Shown: positions 1 to 7,639 of the stretch, one piece after another | Numbering within the stretch: the first letter of the stretch is position 1 | How the letters are laid out: each line of letters opens with the position of its first letter | Assembly: GCA_012727745.1 (NCBI GenBank) | Contig: JAAYGJ010000157.1 | Span: 1 to 15,822, forward strand | DNA from: Clostridia bacterium | GTDB lineage: Bacteria > Bacillota > DSM-521 > Neomoorellales > Neomoorellaceae | DNA length: 15,822 nucleotides | Direction: 5' to 3' | Made by a program: the position numbers and the translations under genes | The notes under the pieces: model-generated | The model's input: only the letters and a program-made list of their open reading frames with translations | What the model was told of the DNA's origin: nothing | Databases searched by the model: none

Positions 1-11
1 GGTATCATCCG

Positions 12-2411
12 GTGGCAAAATACAAAAAAAAATCCCGGCCTACCAGCCGGAGCGCTCTTACTAAAAAACAGATCGTTGCGCTTAATCCTTTGCTGCCTGC
101 CGGGGGAAATCAATTCCTTTTTTCGGTAGCTTTTGCCGGCACAGTACTGCTGTTGTTTTATCCCCCTTTTTTCCGGGGTCTCTTTATTCCGGTAGAACAA
201 CGCTGGACACTGTTACTGGCCATTGTGCTATTTTTTATTACTTACCTGTGGAAACTATCTTGCCGGGAAGTAACTTTTTTGAAAGGGCCCCTGGACTATA
301 CGGCAGCAGCTTTGGTAGTAGTCTATATTCTGGCTGCGCTTAAACCAGCCAGCCAAAGCCTGGCTGTGGCTGAAGTAGCAAAAGTGTTGCTCTATTTCCT
401 TGTCTACTGGCTGGTCGCAAGGCTGGGAGGGGAAGAACGCAATACCTATTTTATCCATGCCCTTTACCTGGCTACAGTAGGAACCGCCCTGGCGGCGCTG
501 CTAACGGCAACAGAACTTATTTATATTAAAGATGGCTTCCTCGGCGGGCGTTTTTATTCCACTCTGCAGTATCCCAATGCCCTGGCCAGCTATGTGGGAG
601 CCGGTCTTATCCTGGGCTTTTACCTGTGGGCTAAGGCCGGGCAAAATTATCGCTACCTGTATGGGGCAGCAAATTACCTGCTTCTAATGGTCTATCTGGG
701 CAGCGGCTCGCGAGGGGCTTACCTTTTATTCCCGCCGTTACTAGTGCTGTTCTGTATCCTGACCCCGAAAAGTTACCGCAAAGAGGTAACCATCCATCTA
801 ATCATATGTTTAGTGGCTGCTCTGGCTGCTAATGTAGGCTTTATTCCCAATGCGGTAGCCAAATCTTACTTTGCTGCCTGGGGCTGGTTTGGCCTGGGGT
901 TAATAGTGGCCCTGGGAGGACAGTATTTATTACTCCTTGTCAGCCGTCTCCTGGCATCTCCCCGGGCAGTAAAAGCCCTGGCTGCTTTTGTCGCTGTTGT
1001 CTTGTTGCTTGCCGGCGGGCTTTTCCTTGCCAGCCAGCCGGCTGTACAACCGACAGCAAATAGTGATCAACCCGAAGGCATCTTAAATCGTATCATACCG
1101 CCCCAAATAATGTCCCGGCTCCAGAGTATAAACCTGGCGACCAGCAGCAGCCAGCACCGCTTGTACTGGACTGAAGATGCATTAAAAATGGTTAAGGACC
1201 GACCTTTGCTTGGCTTTGGCGGTGGCGGCTGGGAAGCAGCCTACCGCCAGTATCAGAGCTATTTTTATAACTCTACTCAGGTCCATAATCATTACGCTCA
1301 GGTGGCCGTAGAAACCGGCCTCCTCGGCTTCACTGTGCTGGCAACTATTTGGCTGTTGTTTTTGTTCTGCATCGGTCGCTGCTATAGCCGTAACCAAGGC
1401 CAGGGCCGCTTGTTGCCCCTGGCTGTGGGTATAGCTGCCCTCTATTTAGGTGTACACGCGGTAATTGATTTCAACCTGGCTTTGGGGGCAATTTCTATCC
1501 TGCTCTGGGCCTGCTTTGGTATGGCCCGCAGCCTGGATACCCGCTATCCAGTAACGATGCCGGCGCTGTCTCCCAGGGTATTTAAACAAAAACAGGTAGC
1601 ATATTTCACAGCAATAACCCTGGCCTGCCTGGTAATGTTTGTTTTTTGCATTTCTTATTTGCTGGGCGTATCCTGTACTTACCGCGCTGCTGCCGCATTG
1701 CAGCATAATAACCTTGAGGCCACAGCAGTCAGTCTGGCAGAAGCCAGCCGTTACGATCCCTTTACCGCTTCTTATCATTATGACCTGGCTGGTATCTATT
1801 TAAATCTTGGCGATGCCGATAATGCTCTCAAATATGCTCTTGCTGCCAGTAACAGAGAGCCTTACAATGTATCAATTCTAACCCGTCTGGCCGAAGCTTA
1901 CTGGCAATGCGGCCAGATTGAACAAGCTGTAGCCACTATGGAACGCGCGCGCGATGCCAGTCCCTGGGTTGCTGGCATATGGGAAAACCTGGGGCAGACT
2001 TACACCGCTGCCGGCATTCACTATCTAAAAACGGGGCAAGAGGAAAATGCCAGGCAGATGTTTATGTTAGCAGCAGACTTAACAGCAGAAATTGAGGCCC
2101 GGCTAGTAGCTTTGGAGAAATACAAAAACTTGCATCAATCAGGCGGACTTGAACTAACTCCCTTAATATACCTGAGGCAAGCTATTGGCCAGTATTTCCT
2201 GGGGCAATATGAAAATGCTGCTGCTAATCTTAACTTAGCGGCTGCTGATCCGGCAGTAAAAGCTGAAGCCCAGCTATGGCAGGCCGTGCTCGCTTTTCAG
2301 GAGGGTAATGAGGCGCAAGCAGAGCAATTATTAGCTGAAGTGGCGGAAATAAATTCTGACCTGGCTGCGCACTATGTTGACTATAAATCTATTACTCCGC
2401 TTAATAACTAA
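12..2411 (+). CDS. O-antigen ligase (Wzy_C) family membrane protein with C-terminal TPR repeats
   Basis: A polytopic membrane protein of 799 aa from the GTG at 12. Roughly ten or more hydrophobic segments fill residues 35-560. The family signature of a ligase/polymerase that transfers lipid-linked glycans outside the membrane is present: an SRGAYLL motif near 233-239, then a region around 383-440 with RLYW..A, DRPLLGFG and VHNHYAQ. The last ~230 residues are soluble and contain TPR-like helices (ASRYDPF..., NREPYNVS..., ARDASPWVAG...), which probably bind a protein partner. Family members include WaaL ligases, Wzy polymerases and PglL-type protein O-glycosyltransferases, and the sequence does not tell which. 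The frame stays open to the left edge (codons TAT CAT CCG precede the GTG) and I see no ribosome site, so the true start may lie outside the window. The polyprenyl synthase follows after 70 bp. Confidence 0.85.
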   Translation: MAKYKKKSRPTSRSALTKKQIVALNPLLPAGGNQFLFSVAFAGTVLLLFYPPFFRGLFIPVEQRWTLLLAIVLFFITYLWKLSCREVTFLKGPLDYTAAALVVVYILAALKPASQSLAVAEVAKVLLYFLVYWLVARLGGEERNTYFIHALYLATVGTALAALLTATELIYIKDGFLGGRFYSTLQYPNALASYVGAGLILGFYLWAKAGQNYRYLYGAANYLLLMVYLGSGSRGAYLLFPPLLVLFCILTPKSYRKEVTIHLIICLVAALAANVGFIPNAVAKSYFAAWGWFGLGLIVALGGQYLLLLVSRLLASPRAVKALAAFVAVVLLLAGGLFLASQPAVQPTANSDQPEGILNRIIPPQIMSRLQSINLATSSSQHRLYWTEDALKMVKDRPLLGFGGGGWEAAYRQYQSYFYNSTQVHNHYAQVAVETGLLGFTVLATIWLLFLFCIGRCYSRNQGQGRLLPLAVGIAALYLGVHAVIDFNLALGAISILLWACFGMARSLDTRYPVTMPALSPRVFKQKQVAYFTAITLACLVMFVFCISYLLGVSCTYRAAAALQHNNLEATAVSLAEASRYDPFTASYHYDLAGIYLNLGDADNALKYALAASNREPYNVSILTRLAEAYWQCGQIEQAVATMERARDASPWVAGIWENLGQTYTAAGIHYLKTGQEENARQMFMLAADLTAEIEARLVALEKYKNLHQSGGLELTPLIYLRQAIGQYFLGQYENAAANLNLAAADPAVKAEAQLWQAVLAFQEGNEAQAEQLLAEVAEINSDLAAHYVDYKSITPLNN

Positions 2412-2439
2412 ATACTATAGAGTTTAGTGTAATTGCAGG

Positions 2440-2448
2440 TGGTATACT
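2440..2448 (+). promoter_or_regulatory. Possible extended -10 promoter of the polyprenyl synthase gene
   Basis: TGGTATACT is an extended -10 (TGnTATACT) just upstream of the AAAGGAG ribosome site at 2457-2463. No convincing -35 box lies at the right distance, and transcription would begin very close to the ribosome site. The gene may instead be read from the upstream gene. Confidence 0.3.
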
Positions 2449-2481
2449 ATTAATATAAAGGAGTTACGAATCTGGCAAGAG

Positions 2482-3423
2482 TTGCAAGCCGATTTAAAAA
2501 TAGTTGAGTCTGAACTGTTGCGTCAGATAGAGACATGTGATCCGATTATAAGACAGGCAGCTTATCAACTGGCCAAAGCCGGGGGTAAGAGATTAAGGCC
2601 GGCGTTTACTATTCTGGCAGCCAAAAGCTGCGGAGCTACCTTAAAGCAGGTTTTACCCCTGGCAGTTGCCGCGGAAATGGTCCACATGACTACTCTGATA
2701 CATGATGATATTATTGATGCTTCGCCGTTACGGCGTGGTCAACCTACTCTCTGGGTTCGCTGGGGCAAAGAGCTTTCCCTCCATGCCGGTGACTATTTGT
2801 TTGCCCGTTCGCTCAAGTTGATTGCTGTTTATGATAAAACTAGCATTCCTTCCATACTGGCTTCTGTGAGCGTTAAAATAGTACAGGGCGAAATTAATCA
2901 GCTGTCAGCCGCCTATAATATCAATGTAACCTTTCGAGAATATCTGGACCGGATCTGCCGTAAAACTGCTTTATTAATTGCTGCTTGCTGCCAAACAGGC
3001 GCCATAGCTGCCGGGGCCAAAGACGAATACGTCCGCTCTTTGTACCATTATGGGCGCAATCTGGGCATAGCCTTTCAGATAACCGATGACGTCCTGGATA
3101 TGAATGCCTCGCAGGAGTACCTGGGAAAGCCTGTCGGTAGTGACCTGCGCCAGGGTGTCATTACGCTGCCTGCCATGTATGCCCTGAAAGTCTGTTCCTG
3201 CAAGGATAAACTGGCCAGTTTGCTAACTAAGCGCGATAAAAACGAACAGGAGATAAAAGAGATTATTGAGATCATCCAGGATTGTGGCGGCATCGATTAC
3301 GCCTTGAAACTAGCAAAACGTTATTTAGAGCGGGCCAGGCAACGAGTGGAGATATTGCCTCCAAGCAAGGCCAGGGATGCTTTAATCAGCCTGACTTATT
3401 ATGTTAAAAGCCGGGAGCATTAA
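2482..3423 (+). CDS. Polyprenyl diphosphate synthase (trans-isoprenyl synthase family)
   Basis: Elongates allylic diphosphates with isopentenyl diphosphate to make a long-chain prenyl diphosphate, such as the menaquinone side chain (HepT/IspB type). From the TTG start it is 313 aa, normal for the family. Visible motifs are GGKRLRP (34-40), first aspartate-rich motif HDDIID (D75, D76, D79), GKPVGSDLRQG (215-225) and second aspartate-rich motif TDDVLD (D202, D203, D206). The residues before the first motif (Thr70, Thr71) are small, which fits a long product. The start is uncertain: AAAGGAG at 2457-2463 is 18 nt from the TTG, while an in-frame ATC at 2470 has ideal spacing and would add four residues (I/M-W-Q-E). 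A strong terminator follows. No second heptaprenyl synthase subunit is nearby. It could also be a homodimeric octaprenyl or solanesyl synthase. Confidence 0.93.
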   Translation: MQADLKIVESELLRQIETCDPIIRQAAYQLAKAGGKRLRPAFTILAAKSCGATLKQVLPLAVAAEMVHMTTLIHDDIIDASPLRRGQPTLWVRWGKELSLHAGDYLFARSLKLIAVYDKTSIPSILASVSVKIVQGEINQLSAAYNINVTFREYLDRICRKTALLIAACCQTGAIAAGAKDEYVRSLYHYGRNLGIAFQITDDVLDMNASQEYLGKPVGSDLRQGVITLPAMYALKVCSCKDKLASLLTKRDKNEQEIKEIIEIIQDCGGIDYALKLAKRYLERARQRVEILPPSKARDALISLTYYVKSREH

Positions 3424-3515
3424 GCAAGAATATATTTTTTTACAGCAATGTATAAGATTAACCAGGGAGGTTATACTAGGAATACACACTCACTTCTTCA
3501 AAGACCTCCTTGAGG

Positions 3516-3560
3516 CAGCTGGACCTTGGCATTATTAGTCCAAGGTCCAGCTGTATTTTT
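3516..3560 (+). terminator. Intrinsic terminator after the polyprenyl synthase
   Basis: A perfect 14-bp stem, CAGCTGGACCTTGG (3516-3529) with its complement at 3540-3553, has a 10-nt loop and is followed by TATTTTTATTATTAT. The T tract lies only on the plus-strand exit side, so it terminates plus-strand transcription and shields the converging azlCD genes. It does not look efficient in the opposite direction. Confidence 0.9.
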
Positions 3561-3617
3561 ATTATTATATATTTTAGCGAGGCTGGCAGCTAACCGGTTA
3601 GAAGGTAAGTACCATAG

Positions 3618-3941
3618 TTAAATATTGAGCCAGGACTGTAAAAATACCATAGCCACCATGCCGGTAATAATAGTCAAAGCCATGCTCCGCGTTTTTATGG
3701 CTACCAGGGTAGCAGGAATAGCCGCCAGGAGATAGGGATTATTGGCAAGCATAAATCTGCCCTCAACAATAACTAGAGAGGGTGCCAGCAGGGCTGCCAA
3801 GACAGCAGCAGGGATATAACTTAGCCAGCGCAAGAAAACATCGGGCAAGCGGGTGCGACTTAAGACTACCAGGGGCAGCATCCGCGGAAAATAGGTCACC
3901 AGGGCAGCGCCGATAATAATTGTTAGGATTTGCTTATCCAA
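3618..3941 (-). CDS. azlD: Branched-chain amino acid transport protein AzlD
   Basis: Small subunit of the AzlCD branched-chain amino acid exporter in the cytoplasmic membrane (BrnE in Corynebacterium). It has 107 aa, typical for AzlD, and about four hydrophobic segments with the family's TYFPRMLPL motif near residues 16-24. The TTG start lies inside the last codons of azlC, giving a 19-nt overlap. An AGGAG sequence in the azlC coding region sits about 13 nt upstream, so translation is probably coupled to azlC. The family is known for export of leucine, isoleucine and valine and for 4-azaleucine resistance. The substrate here is inferred from the family and from the pairing with azlC. Confidence 0.9.
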   Translation of the reverse strand: MDKQILTIIIGAALVTYFPRMLPLVVLSRTRLPDVFLRWLSYIPAAVLAALLAPSLVIVEGRFMLANNPYLLAAIPATLVAIKTRSMALTIITGMVAMVFLQSWLNI

Positions 3942-4651
3942 GGTTCTAAAATCACTCCTAGGGTAGCTGCCAGGATAGTAGCTACGATTATATTCCAGTT
4001 GCCGGGCCAGATAACTGCAATGGCTACAGAGAAAACAGCTGCCATCAAGGCGACCAGCAGAGTTTTTTTGTTTTTCAACTGCATCACCAGCAAAATAATA
4101 AACATGGCAGGCAAAGCAAAATTAAAGCCATAACGGGAAGGATCGCCGATAAGATCGCCGGTCAGACCGCCCAGAAAAGAAGCCGTTATCCAGGCAGCAT
4201 GAGCAGTCAGGTTGAGGCCAAAATGGTAAGGCAAATGCGCTTCGTGATTGCTGTAATGGTTAATAGCCACAGCAAATGTTTCGTCAGTAATCTGTGCTGC
4301 TACCATGGACAAAAAGACAGGATTGAAACGCCGTAAATGGGGAACAAAAGACGCACTAAAGAGCAGGTGACGCAAATTAACCAGAAAAACAGTCATAATA
4401 ATGGCTGCAGCGGTGACACCACTACCCAGAAGGCTGACGGCTATAAACTGACCCGAACCGGCATAAACAAGCACTGACATTAATACTGTTTCGGCCAGGC
4501 TTAAGCCCGCTTCCCTGGCCAGGACGCCGTAAGCAAAGCCAAGGGGTAAATAGCCGATGACAATAGGTAGAGCAGCCTGCATGCCTTGAATAAAGAGCGT
4601 TATAGTTGAAGGTGATAGGGTTGATGGCATAGTTTTTTCGTGCGGTAGCAT
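3923..4651 (-). CDS. azlC: Branched-chain amino acid permease AzlC
   Basis: Large subunit of the AzlCD exporter: 242 aa with multiple transmembrane helices. The family-typical GYLPLGFAYGVLA (about 38-50), AGSGQFIA and VNLRHLLFSASF segments are visible. The ATG start is well supported: AAGGAG ends 7 nt upstream of it, and an extended -10 promoter lies just beyond. azlD overlaps its 3' end and the two form a compact operon. The operon faces away from the FtsA-like gene and converges on the polyprenyl synthase. No Lrp/AsnC-type regulator, which often accompanies azlCD, is seen next to it. Confidence 0.92.
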   Translation of the reverse strand: MLPHEKTMPSTLSPSTITLFIQGMQAALPIVIGYLPLGFAYGVLAREAGLSLAETVLMSVLVYAGSGQFIAVSLLGSGVTAAAIIMTVFLVNLRHLLFSASFVPHLRRFNPVFLSMVAAQITDETFAVAINHYSNHEAHLPYHFGLNLTAHAAWITASFLGGLTGDLIGDPSRYGFNFALPAMFIILLVMQLKNKKTLLVALMAAVFSVAIAVIWPGNWNIIVATILAATLGVILEPWISKS

Positions 4652-4674
4652 GACTAGTCTCCTTTTTCATCGAT

Positions 4675-4683
4675 TTTATACCA
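4675..4683 (-). promoter_or_regulatory. Extended -10 promoter of azlCD
   Basis: On the minus strand this reads TGGTATAAA followed by AT, an extended -10 element. The predicted start of transcription near 4668 leaves a leader of about 17 nt that contains the AAGGAG ribosome site of azlC. The -35 region (GGTTGC-like) is poor, as is common for extended -10 promoters. Confidence 0.45.
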
Positions 4684-4805
4684 CAACCCCTGCAGGCGCA
4701 ACCTTTTTATAAAACTAAAGGGCGGTAGAAATAGCTGCTATGTTATCGTTTCCAGGCAGGAACTTGTCATAACAGGTCGAAATTTTTAACAGGGAGGTGC
4801 TCGAT

Positions 4806-6752
4806 TTGGCAGACGAACCAGTATTTGCCCTGGATGTAGGGACCCGCAAAGTTGCCGGATTGTTACTCGTTCCGACCAGCAAGGGATACCACATCCAGGC
4901 AGCCGCAATAGTCGAACACCAGCAACGGGCAATGCTCGACGGGCAGATACATGATATTTCCGAAGTAGCTCAGGCTATCCAAACTGTCAAGGCAAAGCTG
5001 GAGAAAAAAACTAACAAGCCCCTGCAAAATGTAGCTGTGGCTGCGGCCGGACGTGCTTTAAAAACTTTAAATGCTACAGCCGTCGAGCAACTGGCATCTT
5101 TAAGAGAGATAACTGCCCAAGATGTCCTTACCCTGGAAACAGCTGCTGTCCAGGAGGCAGAAGAGCAGTTGATCGCTGCCGAAAACCGGAAGCAAGCTTA
5201 CCATTGCGTCGGCTATAGCGTCGTTTGGTATCAACTTGATGGCACTCCTATTGCCAACCTGGTAGGACAAACCGGGGAGACAATTGCAGCAGAAATTATA
5301 GCTACTTTTTTACCGCGGACAGTTGTTGATTCCCTGGTAACAGCGCTGCAGCGCGCTGGTCTGGCAATGGATTCTCTTACTTTAGAGCCGATAGCTGCCA
5401 GTGCGGTAGTTATTCCGGCAGCCATGCGCGGTTTAAACCTGGTCCTGGTTGACATTGGTGCCGGAACTTCGGATATTGCTCTTACCGGGGAAGGCACTAT
5501 TACGGGTTATGCTATGGTGCCTACAGCGGGAGATGAAATCTCGGAAGCCATTTCACAGGCCTTACTGGTAGATTTCGATACAGCTGAAATTGTTAAGCGT
5601 CAGCTGGGCACCTGTAACCAGGTCACTTTTGTTAATGTAATGGGACAAGAATGTACCATGTCAGCAGCAGCGATAATTGAACAAATTAAACCGGCAGTGT
5701 TGGAACTGGCCAGGCAAATTGCCAACCAGATATTACTAGTAAATAAAAGTGCGCCTCAAGCTGTTTTGTTAATCGGCGGAGGTAGCCTTACTCCGGGTAT
5801 AGCAGAAGCGCTGGCGAACCAGCTGGAAATATCGCCGGAAAGAGTTGCCGTTCGCGGACGGGAAGCTTTAAAAGGTATCAGCGGAGCTAGAAACTTAAAG
5901 GGGCCCCAGGCTATCACTCCTATAGGCATTGCCGTTACTGCCTTACAAAAGGAAGGCCTGGCACAAGCTAGGATAACTGTTAACGGCCGTCTGCTACACT
6001 TGCTGGCCTCACGCAATATGAATGTCAGCCAGGCTTTGCTGTCTGCAGGTATTCCGGCTCGCCAGCTTTACGGTCGGCCCGGTAAAGGAATGGGAGTAGA
6101 AGTTAATGGTCGCCTTGTATTTCTAAAGGGACAGCCAGGAGAAATGGGCAAAATTGAAGTAAATGGCCGTGCTGCCACCCTGGATACCCTGTTAAAACCG
6201 GGGGATGAGGTCAAGGTTATACCAGGTAAGGTGGGGGCAGACGCTCGCGGTGTAGTCAGGGATGTGGTGCCGGAATTAGCTCCCAAAACTATTACTATTA
6301 ACGGTCGCCAGGTTACCCTGCAGCCCCAGATAATTATGAATGGTAATCTTGCCAGTTATGAAACACCGCTGCAAGATCAGGCGAGAATTGTTTATGAACC
6401 CCTGGATACCATAGCTCAAGTACTGGAAAATTTGGGCCAGGCCTGTACAGGCCAGTTAATTTTAAACGGCCAGCCGGTTAAACCTGAAACTCCGGTTAAA
6501 GACGGTGATATATTACAGACCGGTGTGGATATAAAAGATAACAGCGTTACCATCAATTTGAACGGTAAGCCTCTGACCCTAAAAGTTCAGGCAGGCACCG
6601 TATTATTTGCCGACATTTTTAATTATCTGGATTTCCCGACTGTGCCGCCGCCGGGCAAGAATAAGCTGGTAATGAAAGTAAACAACCATCAGGCAGAATA
6701 TACTACTCCTCTGGCTGCTGGTGATACAGTTATTCTGCGCTGGGATGCTTGA
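4806..6752 (+). CDS. FtsA-like actin-fold ATPase with long C-terminal repeat region
   Basis: A 648-aa FtsA/PilM/MreB-superfamily protein. The TTG at 4806 is chosen as the start because AGGGAGGTG (4791-4799) sits 6-8 nt ahead; the in-frame GTG at 4797 is inside that ribosome site. Motifs are phosphate-1 ALDVGTRKVAG (8-18), an SHS2-like 1C insertion around 85-170, phosphate-2 LVDIGAGTSDIAL (214-226) and adenosine motif IGGGS (323-327). Classical FtsA is about 420 aa and ends in an amphipathic membrane helix. Here the core is followed by ~260 residues with eight NG-centred strands (Asn near 393, 434, 453, 499, 512, 554, 586; NN at 626), several followed by GD-V segments such as KPGDEVKVIP, a pattern like ThiS/SLBB beta-grasp domains. 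No ftsZ neighbours it, so it is probably not the main division FtsA. Role unknown: filament formation, cell shape or pilus-type assembly are possible. No terminator precedes the tRNA gene. Confidence 0.8.
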   Translation: MADEPVFALDVGTRKVAGLLLVPTSKGYHIQAAAIVEHQQRAMLDGQIHDISEVAQAIQTVKAKLEKKTNKPLQNVAVAAAGRALKTLNATAVEQLASLREITAQDVLTLETAAVQEAEEQLIAAENRKQAYHCVGYSVVWYQLDGTPIANLVGQTGETIAAEIIATFLPRTVVDSLVTALQRAGLAMDSLTLEPIAASAVVIPAAMRGLNLVLVDIGAGTSDIALTGEGTITGYAMVPTAGDEISEAISQALLVDFDTAEIVKRQLGTCNQVTFVNVMGQECTMSAAAIIEQIKPAVLELARQIANQILLVNKSAPQAVLLIGGGSLTPGIAEALANQLEISPERVAVRGREALKGISGARNLKGPQAITPIGIAVTALQKEGLAQARITVNGRLLHLLASRNMNVSQALLSAGIPARQLYGRPGKGMGVEVNGRLVFLKGQPGEMGKIEVNGRAATLDTLLKPGDEVKVIPGKVGADARGVVRDVVPELAPKTITINGRQVTLQPQIIMNGNLASYETPLQDQARIVYEPLDTIAQVLENLGQACTGQLILNGQPVKPETPVKDGDILQTGVDIKDNSVTINLNGKPLTLKVQAGTVLFADIFNYLDFPTVPPPGKNKLVMKVNNHQAEYTTPLAAGDTVILRWDA

Positions 6753-6777
6753 CAGCTACCGGGCAGCCTGCTATAAT
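6749..6777 (+). promoter_or_regulatory. Consensus SigA promoter of tRNA-Leu
   Basis: TTGACA (6749-6754), a 17-nt spacer and TATAAT (6772-6777) match the housekeeping consensus at every position. The -35 box overlaps the TGA stop (6750-6752) of the FtsA-like gene. Transcription should start near 6784, about 25 nt before the mature tRNA. Confidence 0.9.
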
Positions 6778-6808
6778 GAAACTTGCTCAGAGAAGGAGCA
6801 TAAAATAT

Positions 6809-6896
6809 GCGGCAGTGGCGGAATTGGCAGACGCGCTAGATTCAGGTTCTAGTCCTGATCTACAGGGTGGGGGTTCAAATCCCTTCTGCCGCACCA
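6809..6896 (+). tRNA. tRNA-Leu (anticodon CAG)
   Basis: A class II tRNA of 88 nt including encoded CCA. The acceptor stem is GCGGCAG (6809-6815) with CTGCCGC (6886-6892), followed by discriminator A and CCA (6894-6896). The anticodon stem CTAGA/TCTAG encloses loop TTCAGGT, giving anticodon CAG (6843-6845), which reads CUG leucine codons. A long variable arm and a TTCAAAT T-loop (T-stem with two G-U pairs) are present. It is a single tRNA gene with its own promoter and terminator. No integrase or attachment-site repeat is visible beside it. Confidence 0.97.
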
Positions 6897-6899
6897 GAT

Positions 6900-6926
6900 A
6901 AAAGGCCTACGGGCCTTTTTTATTTT
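6900..6926 (+). terminator. Intrinsic terminator of tRNA-Leu
   Basis: AAAAGGCC (6900-6907), tetraloop TACG and GGCCTTTT (6912-6919) are followed by further T-rich sequence. It begins 3 nt after the CCA end and would also stop read-through from the FtsA-like gene. Confidence 0.92.
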
Positions 6927-6960
6927 TGCTAGCATTACCTAAAAGTTGTATAGACACTGC

Positions 6961-6991
6961 CATTTTTCAAGTAGTGGCAAAGTGAAAAATG
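6961..6991. repeat. 9-bp inverted repeat
   Basis: CATTTTTCA (6961-6969) is repeated in reverse complement at 6983-6991 with a 13-nt spacer. It lies between the tRNA terminator and the 3' end of the minus-strand lipoprotein gene. It may act as a weak transcript end for that gene, but no T run follows on either strand. Confidence 0.4.
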
Positions 6992-7010
6992 AGATTTTAC
7001 CCGTCACTTG

Positions 7011-7475
7011 TTATTCCTCAGCAAAAAAGCCGATAGAACTAACGTGGTGACCCAGTACTTTTATTTCATCCTCCCCCTTACGCTTATACAGCGTCAGCTG
7101 CTCTACTGCAGGGTACTTGCTGTATTCCGTCTTATAATCCAGGATATAATAAGTGCCGCTCATCATAAAATTTGTGACAGTACATTTTTGAAACTCATTT
7201 GCTTTGAGGTCCCCCAGCTTTTTATTACAGGCATTAAGCATTTGCAAGTATTCTTCCGGGCTGGATTTTTTTAAAAAATCCTCCGAACAAAGAGATAATA
7301 CCCCGTTAAAGTCTTTATTCATAACTGTTTCATAAAAAGTTGCAGCAAATTCTTTTGCCTCGTTCTGAGCCCCTCTGTTGCAGCCTGGCAATAATAGTAG
7401 CATAGTAATCAAGACTACAGCCAGCGTAGATTTTCTCAGTAATAGAGCATAGCTACTATTAATTGTTATCGCCAC
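7011..7475 (-). CDS. Putative lipoprotein, NTF2-like
   Basis: A 154-aa exported protein. A basic and hydrophobic signal (about 14-30) ends in lipobox LLPGC with the lipidated Cys at 32. It would therefore be anchored on the outer face of the cytoplasmic membrane. The remaining ~120 residues (EFAATFYETVMNKDF..., a central LGDL region, then alternating strands) resemble small NTF2-like lipoprotein domains such as the DUF4878/DUF4019 type. That assignment is by pattern only and no enzyme motif is visible. The start is uncertain: the GTG at 7475 is preceded by AAAGG immediately adjacent and AAGGA about 14 nt away, neither well spaced. It is transcribed alone, divergent from the SIR2-like gene. 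Function unknown. Confidence 0.65.
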   Translation of the reverse strand: MAITINSSYALLLRKSTLAVVLITMLLLLPGCNRGAQNEAKEFAATFYETVMNKDFNGVLSLCSEDFLKKSSPEEYLQMLNACNKKLGDLKANEFQKCTVTNFMMSGTYYILDYKTEYSKYPAVEQLTLYKRKGEDEIKVLGHHVSSIGFFAEE

Positions 7476-7639
7476 CCTTTCGTAGTAATTCCTTGAGCAT
7501 ATCTTTAGTTATATTTCCCTATAATGTAATTAAAATACAGTTAAAGCCTTTGCTTTTTTCAGCAGCCGGGGGCATTTACAAAAACCAGGGAATAATAGAA
7601 ATAATAGAAGACAAATCACTGAAGGTGTGTCGTTAAAAC

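Noticed and set aside
3448..3538. Two short frames before the terminator: a 21-codon ATG ORF (3448-3513), and a frame ending in the terminator loop (IHTHFFKDLLEAAGPWHY, start ATA only).
   Set aside because: The first lacks a ribosome site and the second lacks a usable start. The second frame's C-terminal residues are dictated by the terminator stem. No downstream plus-strand gene exists for a leader peptide to control.
3590..3601. CTAACCGGTTAG palindrome beyond the 3' end of azlD.
   Set aside because: It has no loop or T tract for a terminator, is not near a promoter, and 12 bp can arise by chance.
6793..6841. AAGGAG followed by ATG at 6807, looking like a small protein start.
   Set aside because: The frame runs into the tRNA-Leu and stops within it. 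The sequence is explained as the tRNA 5' leader.
6809..6896. tRNA-Leu as an integration site for a mobile island downstream.
   Set aside because: No integrase, excisionase or repeat of the tRNA 3' end was seen in the following 9 kb.
7493..7525. TTGAGC and TATAAT as a promoter for the SIR2-like gene.
   Set aside because: The spacer is 21 nt, outside the functional range, and no other -35 fits this -10 convincingly.
7591..7608. Tandem 9-bp repeat AATAATAGA x2 upstream of the SIR2-like gene.
   Set aside because: Low-complexity A/T sequence with only two copies and no link to a promoter that I can show.
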